Virus record (IMG/VR): IMGVR_UViG_3300035698_022524
Coordinates: 1 to 52,909 of that record
DNA from: a virus
Strand: one strand, 5' to 3'
Length of the DNA stretch: 52,909 nt
Each line of letters begins with the position of its first letter. Position 1 is the stretch's first letter. Both the position numbers and the translations under genes were made by a program. The notes beneath the pieces are model-generated. The model did no database searches. It was not told the DNA's origin and saw only the letters and a list, made by a program, of their open reading frames with translations. This document shows, in pieces, positions 25,817 through 32,846 of this stretch.

Positions 25817-26436
25817 AAATGTTTCAATTTAAAATAGATGCTGAAATAACACATATTTTTTTTATAAAAAGCAAAGAAAAATATGAGCATAAAGATAATG
25901 AAGTATTAGATTGTGATGATAACCAAATGATAGCTAATAATGAAATATATCTTAAGAAAAATTATTTATATATAACTACTGATAATAAAATAACATATAA
26001 AAACCTTGGTGTTAAAAAGAAGAGCACTAGTAAATTAACACGGCATATTTTTAGAAATATTTTAATGCCAAAAATATTGGAAGAAAAACAAATAAAATTC
26101 AGTAAATTGTTTTACAAAAATTTAATTCAACAATTACTTGAAAAAGATTTAACATTAGCAACTATAAGATATAGGGTTTCCCCACCACAAACTTACGCAA
26201 GCGCTTCATCCATTCACGCACAGATTGCAACCAAGTATGGTGCTGGCATACACTTGCTTGTCCCTAACACGAAAATTGGTGTTGGCAAGGCAAAACATTA
26301 TTGTACAATGGAAGAATTTAAGCAAGCAAATTTGAACTTAAGCCACATTGAATTAAAGAATGTATGGGCAGAGCTTGGCTATTTTATCAAACAAAAGCCT
26401 AAAATAAATTTGACTACTTTCTTGGGTGGTGATTAA
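25810..26436 (+). CDS. polB: DNA polymerase family B, C-terminal part (thumb)
   Basis: 208 residues beginning MVKMFQFKIDAEITHIFFIK, the segment that follows motif C in family B polymerases, with KKNYLYITTDNKITYKNLGV (the KKxY-type thumb motif). It continues the first part with almost no missing residues (SHMPFAW + FQFKIDAE). GGGTGA 8 nt before ATG 25810 lies inside the endonuclease 3' end, implying independent translation. The two parts are in the same frame. Expected to associate with the 419-residue part to form an active enzyme. Confidence 0.8.
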   Translation: MVKMFQFKIDAEITHIFFIKSKEKYEHKDNEVLDCDDNQMIANNEIYLKKNYLYITTDNKITYKNLGVKKKSTSKLTRHIFRNILMPKILEEKQIKFSKLFYKNLIQQLLEKDLTLATIRYRVSPPQTYASASSIHAQIATKYGAGIHLLVPNTKIGVGKAKHYCTMEEFKQANLNLSHIELKNVWAELGYFIKQKPKINLTTFLGGD

Positions 26437-26823
26437 ATGACTTGGTTCAATATACCAGAAGGTTATAGCGAGCTACAAGGCTTTGTTTATATTATTACCA
26501 ATATGGTGAATGATAAAAAATATGTTGGTAAGAAAAACTTTTGGACAATACAAAAGCGAAAGCCATTGAAAGGGCGTAAGAATAAACGACATAGAAAGGT
26601 TGAAACAGATTGGAAAAATTATTGGGGTAGTTGCAATAATTTATTAGCAGATATAGAGGCGTGTGGTAAAGAAAATTTTGAGCGTGAAATAATTGCCGTG
26701 TATAAAAGTAAATTTGATTTGGCTTATTATGAAGCAAAGTATCAATTTGATAAGGAAGTATTGTTTAGAGAAGACTTTTACAATCAAATTATAAATATTA
26801 GATTACGGAGGCAATCAAAATGA
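26437..26823 (+). CDS. GIY-YIG family endonuclease-like protein
   Basis: 128 residues. GFVYIITNMVNDKKYVGKKN gives the YI...YVG pair, and the following DWKNYWGSCNNLLADIEACG..NFEREI with a later Glu in YYEAKYQ matches phage GIY-YIG (Seg-like) proteins. It starts directly after polB, a common spot for freestanding homing or repair nucleases. Target unknown. Confidence 0.7.
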   Translation: MTWFNIPEGYSELQGFVYIITNMVNDKKYVGKKNFWTIQKRKPLKGRKNKRHRKVETDWKNYWGSCNNLLADIEACGKENFEREIIAVYKSKFDLAYYEAKYQFDKEVLFREDFYNQIINIRLRRQSK

Positions 26824-27239
26824 CTAGAGAAATAAAATTTAGGGCGTTCATAACTAGAACAGGTGGATTGTTTTATTGTGATGACTTTTTTAACGGTTTA
26901 GGCGGAAAGAACTTCATTATAAATAATAAGGAATGGAGTTTAGCCGATGAAGAGGGCGAAATTTGTTGCCAAGACGACGCTATTTTAATGCAATACACGG
27001 GGCTAAAAGATAAAGAGAATAAAGAAATTTACGAAGGGGACATTGTAAATATTTCAACAATATATAATAAAGTAGAAATAGAGCATATATGTAAAGTAGT
27101 TTTTGAATCGGGGGCGTTTATTCTCGCGGCAGATACTATTACAGATTCATATATGACGTTTATAGAAGCCAACGGAGACTGGGATAAAGAAATTATAGGC
27201 AACATTTACAAAAACCCAGAATTATTAAAAGGTGAATAA
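26820..27239 (+). CDS. YopX-like phage protein
   Basis: 139 residues. REIKFRAFITRTG at the start, LMQYTGLKDKENKEIYEGD in the middle and IIGNIYKNPELL at the end are the signature segments of the YopX family, common in phages and mobile elements and of unknown function. Overlaps the previous stop by 4 bp. Confidence 0.85.
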   Translation: MTREIKFRAFITRTGGLFYCDDFFNGLGGKNFIINNKEWSLADEEGEICCQDDAILMQYTGLKDKENKEIYEGDIVNISTIYNKVEIEHICKVVFESGAFILAADTITDSYMTFIEANGDWDKEIIGNIYKNPELLKGE

Positions 27240-27240
27240 A

Positions 27241-27552
27241 ATGAATGAAGATTTAGATATTTTAATTAAGGCAAAGCTAGAGTTATCTGGACAAATTACT
27301 AAGTTAAAAGATGAAGAAGCATTGCTTAAAGAAAAGATACTATTAACCATGGGCGACGTTGATAGTTATATGGACGGCGATGAGAATATTGTATCTTATA
27401 GGGAACAATCCCGCGAAACTCTACAGAAAGCAAAGGTCAAGAATTTCTTGAACGAAGAACAATACGGTATGTGCATTAAAGTTAGTAATTTTAAAGTATT
27501 GCGAGTTACAACAAAGGCACAGCGTGAAATGGTAAAGAAGTTCAAAAAATGA
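27241..27552 (+). CDS. Coiled-coil phage-type accessory protein
   Basis: 103 residues from ATG 27241 (GGTGA 5 nt upstream; a GTG at 27232 is less likely). The N-terminal coiled coil (IKAKLELSGQITKLKDEEALLKE) is split into a helix followed by a beta region with SYREQSRETLQKAKVKNFL. The layout resembles small phage proteins associated with recombination genes. Function unknown. Confidence 0.55.
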   Translation: MNEDLDILIKAKLELSGQITKLKDEEALLKEKILLTMGDVDSYMDGDENIVSYREQSRETLQKAKVKNFLNEEQYGMCIKVSNFKVLRVTTKAQREMVKKFKK

Positions 27553-27761
27553 GAATCCGTAAATTATCCAATAGGGGAGAGAAGTTTAACGATGTTAAAT
27601 ATTGGTTGGACAGTGAAGAACTTATGTTATTTGATGGACATATAGGCGAAACCATGATGATGTGGGGCTGTGTTAAAGAACAAATTAATGCTGAGTATGG
27701 TGCATTATCTAATTTCAATGGACTAGTAAGAATATTCAAAGATGCGGAAGGTGAATATTAA
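27549..27761 (+). CDS. Small protein, unknown
   Basis: 70 residues, start overlapping the previous stop by 4 bp. Soluble, with a Met/Trp-rich middle (GETMMMWGCVKEQINAEYG). No family recognised. Confidence 0.5.
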   Translation: MRIRKLSNRGEKFNDVKYWLDSEELMLFDGHIGETMMMWGCVKEQINAEYGALSNFNGLVRIFKDAEGEY

Positions 27762-27980
27762 ATGGCAACAAAATGTTATTTTTGTGTAGGGCTTGCAACA
27801 ACGAAAAATTTGCAAGGCATTGAAGTTTGTAAGTTATGCAAAGATAAAAATTTTGAAGATGTTTGTCCTATTTGTCAGGGTGAGCTAGAAGTTAAGACTT
27901 GGAAATGGGGCGCATACTTAAAATGTTGGCAATGCGATAGAAATTGGTCAAAGTCTAAAATATTGAGGTATAAACAATGA
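27762..27980 (+). CDS. Double zinc-ribbon protein
   Basis: 72 residues with four CxxC knuckles (CYFC, CKLC, CPIC, CWQC), which would form two zinc ribbons. Such proteins usually bind nucleic acid or other proteins. It directly follows and precedes coupled small genes. Confidence 0.65.
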   Translation: MATKCYFCVGLATTKNLQGIEVCKLCKDKNFEDVCPICQGELEVKTWKWGAYLKCWQCDRNWSKSKILRYKQ

Positions 27981-28138
27981 ACGATTTAGAAAAACGAACA
28001 GAAATACAAAAGAAAATGTTAAGATTATTCAGCAAGTATGATATGGAAATTGATGAAATTTTCACATTCCTTGGTTGGTCCAGGGGTAAAATTAAAAAAA
28101 TACGTGACGAATTCAAAAAAGAAAAAAAATTGCTATGA
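27977..28138 (+). CDS. Small helix-turn-helix-like protein
   Basis: 53 residues, starting in the ATGA overlap with the zinc-ribbon gene. Charged helices and a turn (EIDEIFTFLGWSRGKIKKIRDEF) give an HTH appearance with a basic second helix. Possibly a regulator. Confidence 0.5.
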   Translation: MNDLEKRTEIQKKMLRLFSKYDMEIDEIFTFLGWSRGKIKKIRDEFKKEKKLL

Positions 28139-28153
28139 TTATTTTTGGTAGAG

Positions 28154-28178
28154 AATAAAAAAGTTTATATACTAGTTA
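28154..28178 (+). promoter_or_regulatory. Leaderless TATA promoter
   Basis: AATAAAAAAGTTTATATACT followed by AGTTATATTATTAATATTACTATG. The ATG at 28195 lies about 26-30 bp after the TATA box, so the transcript should begin at or next to the start codon. This is the clearest example of the element's recurring promoter. Confidence 0.7.
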
Positions 28179-28194
28179 TATTATTAATATTACT

Positions 28195-28341
28195 ATGGCA
28201 ATTTATTTAACAAAAATAATGCAGAGCACGATAGGTATTGGAAAAACATTAACACTTGAAGAACAAGTACAACTTGCAGCAACTATTGAAAAATTCTTAA
28301 TACATACACGAAGTATAGTTTGTACAACAAAAATCAAATAG
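28195..28341 (+). CDS. Small protein from a leaderless mRNA, unknown
   Basis: 48 residues (MAIYLTKIMQSTIGIGKTLT...), helical in the second half. The strong promoter just upstream supports it as a real gene. Ends in TAG. No family recognised. Confidence 0.5.
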   Translation: MAIYLTKIMQSTIGIGKTLTLEEQVQLAATIEKFLIHTRSIVCTTKIK

Positions 28342-28357
28342 ACTAGAGGTGGTTTAG

Positions 28358-28594
28358 GTGAATAAAAAGGAGAGTGTGAGTATATTATATTGTATATTAA
28401 AGTTTACACGACAGAATAAGCGTGACCCAACAATTAAAAATATTTTAGTGAATGCACCATTACATTATTTAACATTACGTGAACGATTGTTTGAATTGGC
28501 GGGCGAAAGCTTTGTAGAGTTATATAAGACTAAAAATAAGTATAGAGTGAAATTAACAGACGTGGGGAAAAGGTGTGTGGAATGCGTAATATAA
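28358..28594 (+). CDS. Winged-helix-like DNA-binding protein
   Basis: 78 residues from GTG 28358, with GAGGTG 7 nt upstream. The pattern of helices followed by ELYKTKNKYRVKLTDVGKR is that of a winged helix with a basic wing. A transcription regulator role is likely but its target is unknown. Confidence 0.55.
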   Translation: MNKKESVSILYCILKFTRQNKRDPTIKNILVNAPLHYLTLRERLFELAGESFVELYKTKNKYRVKLTDVGKRCVECVI

Positions 28595-28770
28595 TAAAAC
28601 AACACGAGCTAAATAAAGTTAAGAAGGCAAATGGTTTCTATGATTGCACATGTGATGCGTGTAAAAAAAATTTTGAAACTGTATCGGTGCTAAGGAAATA
28701 TTGTGCTGATTGTAAAATTGAAGGAGCAGATAAACTTTATAGGAGGATGTTAAAGAATGATGAAGCGTAA
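28582..28770 (+). CDS. Small zinc-binding protein
   Basis: 62 residues from ATG 28582 (AGGTGTG 4-5 nt upstream). CTCDACKKNFETVSVLRKYC followed by ADC contains Cys pairs spaced as in a zinc finger. Overlaps its neighbours on both sides. Confidence 0.55.
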   Translation: MRNIIKQHELNKVKKANGFYDCTCDACKKNFETVSVLRKYCADCKIEGADKLYRRMLKNDEA

Positions 28771-28945
28771 GTTAATGACTATTATGATTGCTGTGGTGCT
28801 ATTATTAATTTTTATTTTACTTCATGCTATATTAAAAGATAGTGGGTTGTGGTATCATTTTGCAATTTTTGATGTATGTATATTAAGTGAATTTATAAAT
28901 TATGCAATATTTACAAGGAAGAAAGGTGCAACATATGTCTATTGA
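28757..28945 (+). CDS. Small membrane protein, two TM segments
   Basis: 62 residues. A basic N-terminus (MMKRK) is followed by two hydrophobic helices (LMTIMIAVVLLLIFILLHAI and WYHFAIFDVCILSEFINYAIF). One of many tiny membrane proteins in this accessory region. Confidence 0.5.
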   Translation: MMKRKLMTIMIAVVLLLIFILLHAILKDSGLWYHFAIFDVCILSEFINYAIFTRKKGATYVY

Positions 28946-29201
28946 ATATACTGAAGGAGACTTGGTTTCGTTCAAGTATAATAAGCGAATAGATATGTGC
29001 GGCTATGCATACAAAGGTAAATTATGGGCGAGGTTCATACACAAAATTTTTAATTTGTTTAGTGGTAGAATAGTGTTTTTTCTATCGCCAGGCAAGAAGA
29101 TTGAGGATATAACTTATATAGAATCTTGTAAGTTAGACTTGCAAGTGTTTTTTGATAAGGAAGTTAGCGAATTTAAAATAATAGGTGAAAAAGAATGTTG
29201 A
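28935..29201 (+). CDS. Small protein, unknown
   Basis: 88 residues from ATG 28935 (AAGGTG 6-7 nt upstream). Beta-rich with a hydrophobic stretch (RFIHKIFNLFSGRIVFFL) that may touch membrane. Its beginning YTEGDLVSFKYNKRID resembles small SH3-like barrels, without certainty. Confidence 0.5.
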   Translation: MSIEYTEGDLVSFKYNKRIDMCGYAYKGKLWARFIHKIFNLFSGRIVFFLSPGKKIEDITYIESCKLDLQVFFDKEVSEFKIIGEKEC

Positions 29202-29476
29202 CAATGGATGAAATAAATAAAGAATTAAGGGTATTAGAACAAGAATTTGGTGCTGAAAAAGAAAGTTTAAGCTTAAAGTATGATGAGTTAGACCTAGCTG
29301 CACAGAATATGAATAATAGTTACTATGCTAAGAAGTGTGCATTATTAGAACAAAAAATTGCGTTATATGAAGCACCTGAACAAGCTATATCAGAAAAACC
29401 AAAGTCAAGAGGATTATTTGGTGGTAGTAGACTTAATAACATGGACGCACCACTTAAATTAACCGATTTAAACTAA
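29195..29476 (+). CDS. Coiled-coil protein
   Basis: 93 residues. A long Glu/Lys/Leu helix (about 3-60) is followed by a Pro/Lys/Gly-rich tail (SEKPKSRGLFGGSRLN). Overlaps the previous gene by 7 bp. Unknown function. Confidence 0.5.
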   Translation: MLTMDEINKELRVLEQEFGAEKESLSLKYDELDLAAQNMNNSYYAKKCALLEQKIALYEAPEQAISEKPKSRGLFGGSRLNNMDAPLKLTDLN

Positions 29477-29477
29477 A

Positions 29478-29708
29478 ATGAGAATGTTAGTCAATGATGA
29501 AGGAGAGAATATTGGCATGTATAGCGAGAAAGGTATAAAAACCTTTCAACCAAAGAACATAACATATTTATTTATGTTACAACTTATATTATTGGGTGGC
29601 GCTATATTTTATGGCGAAATAATGTATGTTGCAATTGCCTTATTAGTTGTACAAATATTAATATGTTATAAGTTTTTAAAATATTCACGAGGTGTGATTG
29701 AAAAATGA
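29478..29708 (+). CDS. Membrane protein, two TM segments
   Basis: 76 residues. A short soluble N-terminus is followed by hydrophobic helices (TYLFMLQLILLGGAIFYG and MYVAIALLVVQILICYKF). Ends in ATGA overlap with the next membrane gene. Confidence 0.5.
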   Translation: MRMLVNDEGENIGMYSEKGIKTFQPKNITYLFMLQLILLGGAIFYGEIMYVAIALLVVQILICYKFLKYSRGVIEK

Positions 29709-29881
29709 TAGATTTATTAATATTTATTAGTTTATTTTTGATTAATTATATGGGGTTCATTAGTATACTATTCTTCAAGAAATATAATTTACGGCTACTA
29801 ATAACATTAGGTATTAATTCAGTCATATTTTTAATATTGAGCTTATATATGTTGGGTGGGACTTATGGATTTACCGGATAG
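29705..29881 (+). CDS. Tiny membrane protein
   Basis: 58 residues, two hydrophobic helices (LLIFISLFLINYMGFISILF and LLITLGINSVIFLILSLYML). Coupled to the preceding gene by ATGA. Ends in TAG overlapping the next gene. Confidence 0.5.
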   Translation: MIDLLIFISLFLINYMGFISILFFKKYNLRLLITLGINSVIFLILSLYMLGGTYGFTG

Positions 29882-30224
29882 AGTAGAACGTGATATAAGG
29901 AAGAAGGCAATAACAACTTTACTTAATCAGAAGAATCATGAAAGTTTCATTAAAGATTTCAGAAACACGTTTGCTATTTGTAATGGATGTATACATAGAA
30001 ACGGGTATTGTAGTGAATGCCATGTTAGCATACCAACCATGATTGAGGTTACTAAGGACGAATATACTTCAGCGACACATGAACAAATTTTGAAGTGTAG
30101 GGTTTGTGGTAGAGAAAGCAGATATAGTGTTGTAGATAATCACATGCTTATTGGCATATTTATATTTGCCATGTTCTGTGTGGGAATATCATTCTTCATA
30201 TTAAAGTATATGAATTTAATTTAG
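29865..30224 (+). CDS. Zinc-knuckle protein with C-terminal TM helix
   Basis: 119 residues from ATG 29865 (GGGTGGG 4-5 nt upstream; GTG 29856 possible). Cys residues CNGCIHRNGYCSECH and CRVCGRE form likely zinc sites, followed by a C-terminal membrane helix (LIGIFIFAMFCVGISFFIL). A tail-anchored protein exposing a zinc domain to the cytoplasm. Last gene before a T-rich, terminator-like stretch. Confidence 0.55.
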   Translation: MDLPDRVERDIRKKAITTLLNQKNHESFIKDFRNTFAICNGCIHRNGYCSECHVSIPTMIEVTKDEYTSATHEQILKCRVCGRESRYSVVDNHMLIGIFIFAMFCVGISFFILKYMNLI

Positions 30225-30321
30225 TTTATAAATGAAATGGGCAAAAAAGAGTACATTTAGCTAAATTAGGCTACTATATTTAGCTATATCATTATACTAA
30301 TTCTAATTAATTTTTTTGTTT

Positions 30322-30342
30322 AAGTAATATTTATAAATACTA
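30322..30342 (+). promoter_or_regulatory. TATA promoter after a T-rich stretch
   Basis: AAGTAATATTTATAAATACT preceded by a T7 run at about 30311-30317 that could terminate the upstream operon. The transcript would have a leader of roughly 45 bases with GGGG before ATG 30401. Confidence 0.45.
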
Positions 30343-30400
30343 ATCAAATAAAATGTAGTAATATGAGAAAATTGGTATAAATATAGTAGGGGTAGTATAA

Positions 30401-30649
30401 ATGGGAAAAACAAAAAAAGCGTTACACGGGATAAACATTGTCGCCATGTTTCTTTTAGCATTAGCCACTTGGCGATTTCATTCAGTTATTAATAGTTTAA
30501 TAGATAGAGGCTTAACAATGTTTGGTATTGTTGACCCACTAATAACAGACTTCATAGCATTATCTGCATTATTATTAATAATAGTAACATTGTTTTGGGC
30601 TGCTGGAGTATCTATAAAAACAATTTTTAATGAGATGATGGGAAGATAA
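30401..30649 (+). CDS. Membrane protein, two TM segments
   Basis: 82 residues with helices INIVAMFLLALATWRF and ITDFIALSALLLIIVTLFWA. First gene of a new accessory operon. Unknown function. Confidence 0.5.
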   Translation: MGKTKKALHGINIVAMFLLALATWRFHSVINSLIDRGLTMFGIVDPLITDFIALSALLLIIVTLFWAAGVSIKTIFNEMMGR

Positions 30650-30766
30650 ATGAGACCAATATCAGACGTAGCGCCATTGTTAGTACAAACATTCGGCAAT
30701 GATTGGTATAGGTTTGACGACCAATTATTATTGGAAGAAATTATAATACTTGAGAATAAAAGGTGA
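30650..30766 (+). CDS. Very small acidic protein
   Basis: 38 residues, starting directly after the preceding stop and ending in a TGA inside AGGTGA, which serves as the next ribosome binding site. Charged, no TM. Supported mainly by tight packing. Confidence 0.4.
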   Translation: MRPISDVAPLLVQTFGNDWYRFDDQLLLEEIIILENKR

Positions 30767-30772
30767 AGTAGC

Positions 30773-30946
30773 ATGGAAGAAAAAAAGTTTAAAAAACCAA
30801 GCAAAGAATTACACACTAGAAGATATAAAGGGTTTGTTTTAGTTCCAGGCATTGGCAAATGGAATGTATGGACAACCATGCCTGATAAACATCATATTAC
30901 TGTTAAAACATTAGCGAAAGCAAAAAGTTGGATTAATAAAAGGTGA
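30773..30946 (+). CDS. Small basic alpha/beta protein, 'W...A' family member
   Basis: 57 residues. RYKGFVLVPGIGKWNVWTTM then VKTLAKAKSWINKR: a short beta sheet with aromatic residues and a closing helix. The next gene and the one at 32143 share this plan, suggesting a small family. AGGTGA 6 nt before the ATG. Confidence 0.5.
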   Translation: MEEKKFKKPSKELHTRRYKGFVLVPGIGKWNVWTTMPDKHHITVKTLAKAKSWINKR

Positions 30947-30953
30947 AATGAAA

Positions 30954-31211
30954 ATGAAAGAAGAAAAATATAAAGGATATGACTTGGCGTTTAGACGTGA
31001 TGTTTGGGGTTTTCTTGCAGTAAGAATAACTAGGCATAAAAATAAAGATACGCGTAGGCAAGAATATGTATTACGAGAATTTTCAACATTTGAAAAAACT
31101 AAAAAGGCTGCATTGGTGTACGCTAAAAAATATATTGATGATTTTCATGGTACGGATAGATTAAAATTTAGAAGTTCAGGATTAAGCAAGGCAAAATATT
31201 TGCCAAAATAG
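30954..31211 (+). CDS. Small basic alpha/beta protein, relative of 30773
   Basis: 85 residues from ATG 30954 (AGGTGA 7 nt upstream). KYKGYDLAFRRDVWGFLAVR then FEKTKKAALVYAKKYIDD repeats the plan of the preceding gene at larger size. Likely tandem paralogues. Unknown function. Confidence 0.5.
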   Translation: MKEEKYKGYDLAFRRDVWGFLAVRITRHKNKDTRRQEYVLREFSTFEKTKKAALVYAKKYIDDFHGTDRLKFRSSGLSKAKYLPK

Positions 31212-31221
31212 GGGTATAAAA

Positions 31222-31527
31222 ATGAAAATAAGCAAGACACATCACGTTACGAAACACGGAAAGATTAAGAAGAATCCAGAGACTTTTAATTTACCTATCC
31301 AGACTGCAACTATTGTGCCGTCTACAAAGAATAAACACGAGAAGATTTCATCGTCGGAATTTGAATCTCGGGTTAAGATTACAAAAGAATATTTAGTTAG
31401 CCTTTTTGGTGGTTATACTTCTGTTTCATCTGAGGGTAGTTTTGTGACTGCTGAGGGTAGAATCGTCCCAGAAAAATCTGCTGTTGTTGTCGCTTATGCA
31501 GAACGAGATAAATTCAAGAAAACATAA
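31222..31527 (+). CDS. DUF3574-like protein, frame broken near its end
   Basis: 101 residues to the TAA. N-terminal tag MKISKTHHVTKHGKIKKNP is shared with the genes at 35851 and 2134. The domain has LVSLFGGYTSVSSEGSFVTA and IVPEKSAVVVAYAERD, similar in layout to DUF3574-type proteins. The expected final helix and strand (KKWMDWCRDKAEEWEQESIG) lie in the +1 frame just after an AAAA run at about 31519-31522. Removing one A would restore a product of about 138 residues. Either a mutation, an assembly indel or a programmed shift. Confidence 0.6.
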   Translation: MKISKTHHVTKHGKIKKNPETFNLPIQTATIVPSTKNKHEKISSSEFESRVKITKEYLVSLFGGYTSVSSEGSFVTAEGRIVPEKSAVVVAYAERDKFKKT

Positions 31528-31636
31528 GAAAAAATGGATGGATTGGTGTCGTGATAAGGCAGAGGAATGGGAACAAGAAAGTATTGGAGTTATTATTGAG
31601 AACGATATGAAATATGTAAATTGGAGTAAAAAGTAG
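31523..31636 (+). pseudogene. Out-of-frame C-terminal remainder of the 31222 gene
   Basis: Codons HKKKWMDWCRDKAEEWEQES and then IGVIIENDMKYVNWSKK, ending TAG, in the +1 frame relative to the upstream ORF. The amphipathic helix followed by a strand completes the domain, so the sequence was coding until recently. Confidence 0.55.
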
Positions 31637-31655
31637 TAACATTTATATATCATTA
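31637..31655 (+). promoter_or_regulatory. TATA promoter
   Basis: TAACATTTATATATCATTA, the recurring TTTATATA element, placed about 32-50 bp before ATG 31687, whose leader carries AGGTGAT. Confidence 0.5.
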
Positions 31656-31686
31656 AGTATATACTACGTTTATACAGGTGATATAT

Positions 31687-31869
31687 ATGAAATGCGAGAA
31701 ATGTAAAAACGAAATTGAAAACGCTTTAACAATCGACAATGTTGATGAGTTTTATAATAAGAAAGTCAAGGCATTGGGAAATGGTGCTATGGCTATAGTC
31801 CCAAAAACACACATCGGTCGTGAAGCCGTAGTTGTGATAAAAAAACGTGACCCAAGAAGGAGGAAATAA
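31687..31869 (+). CDS. DUF2080-like small protein with zinc knuckle
   Basis: 60 residues from ATG 31687. MKCEKCKNE at the start is a zinc knuckle; FYNKKVKALGNGAMAIVPKT followed by HIGREAVVVI matches DUF2080, a swapped-hairpin-like archaeal family often linked to transposons. Probably DNA-binding regulator. Confidence 0.6.
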   Translation: MKCEKCKNEIENALTIDNVDEFYNKKVKALGNGAMAIVPKTHIGREAVVVIKKRDPRRRK

Positions 31870-31871
31870 AG

Positions 31872-32141
31872 ATGGCAGAAAAAATATCAAAAGAAAAAAT
31901 AAAAGCGATGGATAGGCTTATTTTTTTAGTTAGAGTGTCTGAAAAGAAAAATACTGAAAAAGGAACACAAGACTTGAGAATGGGTTTTGAGGCTATTGCT
32001 AAAGAGCTAGATAAATTAGGTATTCCAATGTGGAAACAGAACTATATTACCATGTTAGCAAAAGATACTAATTTGTATATGACTGATATAATTAAGAAAG
32101 TTTATTATTTAAAAAAACCAAGCGATTTTAAGAGGAAATAA
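31872..32141 (+). CDS. Helical protein, unknown
   Basis: 89 residues, mostly helical and basic (EKISKEKIKAMDRLIFLVRV ... MTDIIKKVYYLKKPSDFKRK). Begins 2 bp after the DUF2080-like gene. No family recognised. Confidence 0.5.
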   Translation: MAEKISKEKIKAMDRLIFLVRVSEKKNTEKGTQDLRMGFEAIAKELDKLGIPMWKQNYITMLAKDTNLYMTDIIKKVYYLKKPSDFKRK

Positions 32142-32142
32142 A

Positions 32143-32394
32143 ATGGTTAAAATAAAAGGATGGAAGAAAATAAATAAAAGTGAGTGGTCTTTACCACATA
32201 ATAACAATACACAAGGTTTAAGTTTTGATTTTTATATATTAGCCATAACAAAATTAGATGTAGGATATGACATTGTTTTACATAGAGCAAATGCAAATCA
32301 ATATTTTAGTCAAAAAATATTAAAACATTTCAAAACAAAAAAACAAGCAAGTGCTTTCGCAATGGATTATATGAAAGCACACCCGAGGGGTTAG
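32143..32394 (+). CDS. Small alpha/beta protein, same plan as 30773/30954
   Basis: 83 residues: GWKKINKSEWSLPHNNN, a beta region with YDIVLHRANAN, and a final helix FKTKKQASAFAMDYMKAHP. The 'W...FxTKKxA' ending resembles the two small genes at 30.8-31.2 kb. After its TAG the +1 frame continues with coding-like sequence (see next entry). Confidence 0.5.
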   Translation: MVKIKGWKKINKSEWSLPHNNNTQGLSFDFYILAITKLDVGYDIVLHRANANQYFSQKILKHFKTKKQASAFAMDYMKAHPRG

Positions 32395-32397
32395 GAG

Positions 32398-32515
32398 TGT
32401 TTTTAAAGGACTGTCGATTGGTAAGGTTCATAAAAACCCATTAGAGAAATGGATGGTTGAGGGCAAGTTTAGAAATTTTATAATATTAAATGCTAAAGGT
32501 AAGGAGCTGAAATAA
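32398..32515 (+). pseudogene. Coding-like fragment without a start codon
   Basis: The frame VFKGLSIGKVHKNPLEKWMV then EGKFRNFIILNAKGKELK ends in TAA and has protein-like composition. However, its only ATG is internal (codon 20 of the fragment). A ribosome binding site (TTAGGAG) stands upstream. It is probably a degenerated gene or a frameshifted tail of the preceding gene. Confidence 0.35.
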
Positions 32516-32559
32516 AATGGGATTATATCAAATAGAATATATAGATAGGTGAACTAAGA

Positions 32560-32664
32560 ATGGAATGGAAAAATATACTATCAATAATTTTAACAACTGT
32601 TGCAATAGTTGGTGGATTAAGTGTTATTGGTATTGTTTTATATAAACTTATAGTTGGTGTTTAA
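32560..32664 (+). CDS. Tiny single-TM protein
   Basis: 34 residues: MEWKNILSIILTTVAIVGGL followed by SVIGIVLYKLIVGV. AGGTGA lies 8 nt upstream. First of four consecutive tiny membrane proteins. Confidence 0.45.
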   Translation: MEWKNILSIILTTVAIVGGLSVIGIVLYKLIVGV

Positions 32665-32666
32665 TA

Positions 32667-32846
32667 ATGAATATATTTGATTTAGTATTAAGGACAATAA
32701 TGTTAATGTCTACAATATCATTATTTTTATATGGGTTCACTAAAGGCTATGATTTATTAGAATTATTTACTTATAATATTTATTTTGTATCATTAATTTC
32801 ATATTTAATAAAAACAAATTTTTTGAATAAAGGTGAACTAACATGA
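32667..32846 (+). CDS. Tiny membrane protein, two TM segments
   Basis: 59 residues, helices LRTIMLMSTISLFLYGF and LFTYNIYFVSLISYLI. Starts 2 bp after the preceding stop and overlaps the next start (ATGA). Confidence 0.45.
   Translation: MNIFDLVLRTIMLMSTISLFLYGFTKGYDLLELFTYNIYFVSLISYLIKTNFLNKGELT

Noticed and set aside
25020-25820. Group I intron in polB
   Set aside because: Only about 50 bp of non-coding sequence exists upstream of the endonuclease ORF and none downstream, leaving little room for the ribozyme core. A spliced mRNA has not been excluded experimentally.
30225-30330. TTTAGCTA repeats as a structured RNA
   Set aside because: Short palindromes occur here and one similar stretch lies near 36398, but no stable conserved fold is evident; only a T-run terminator is plausible.
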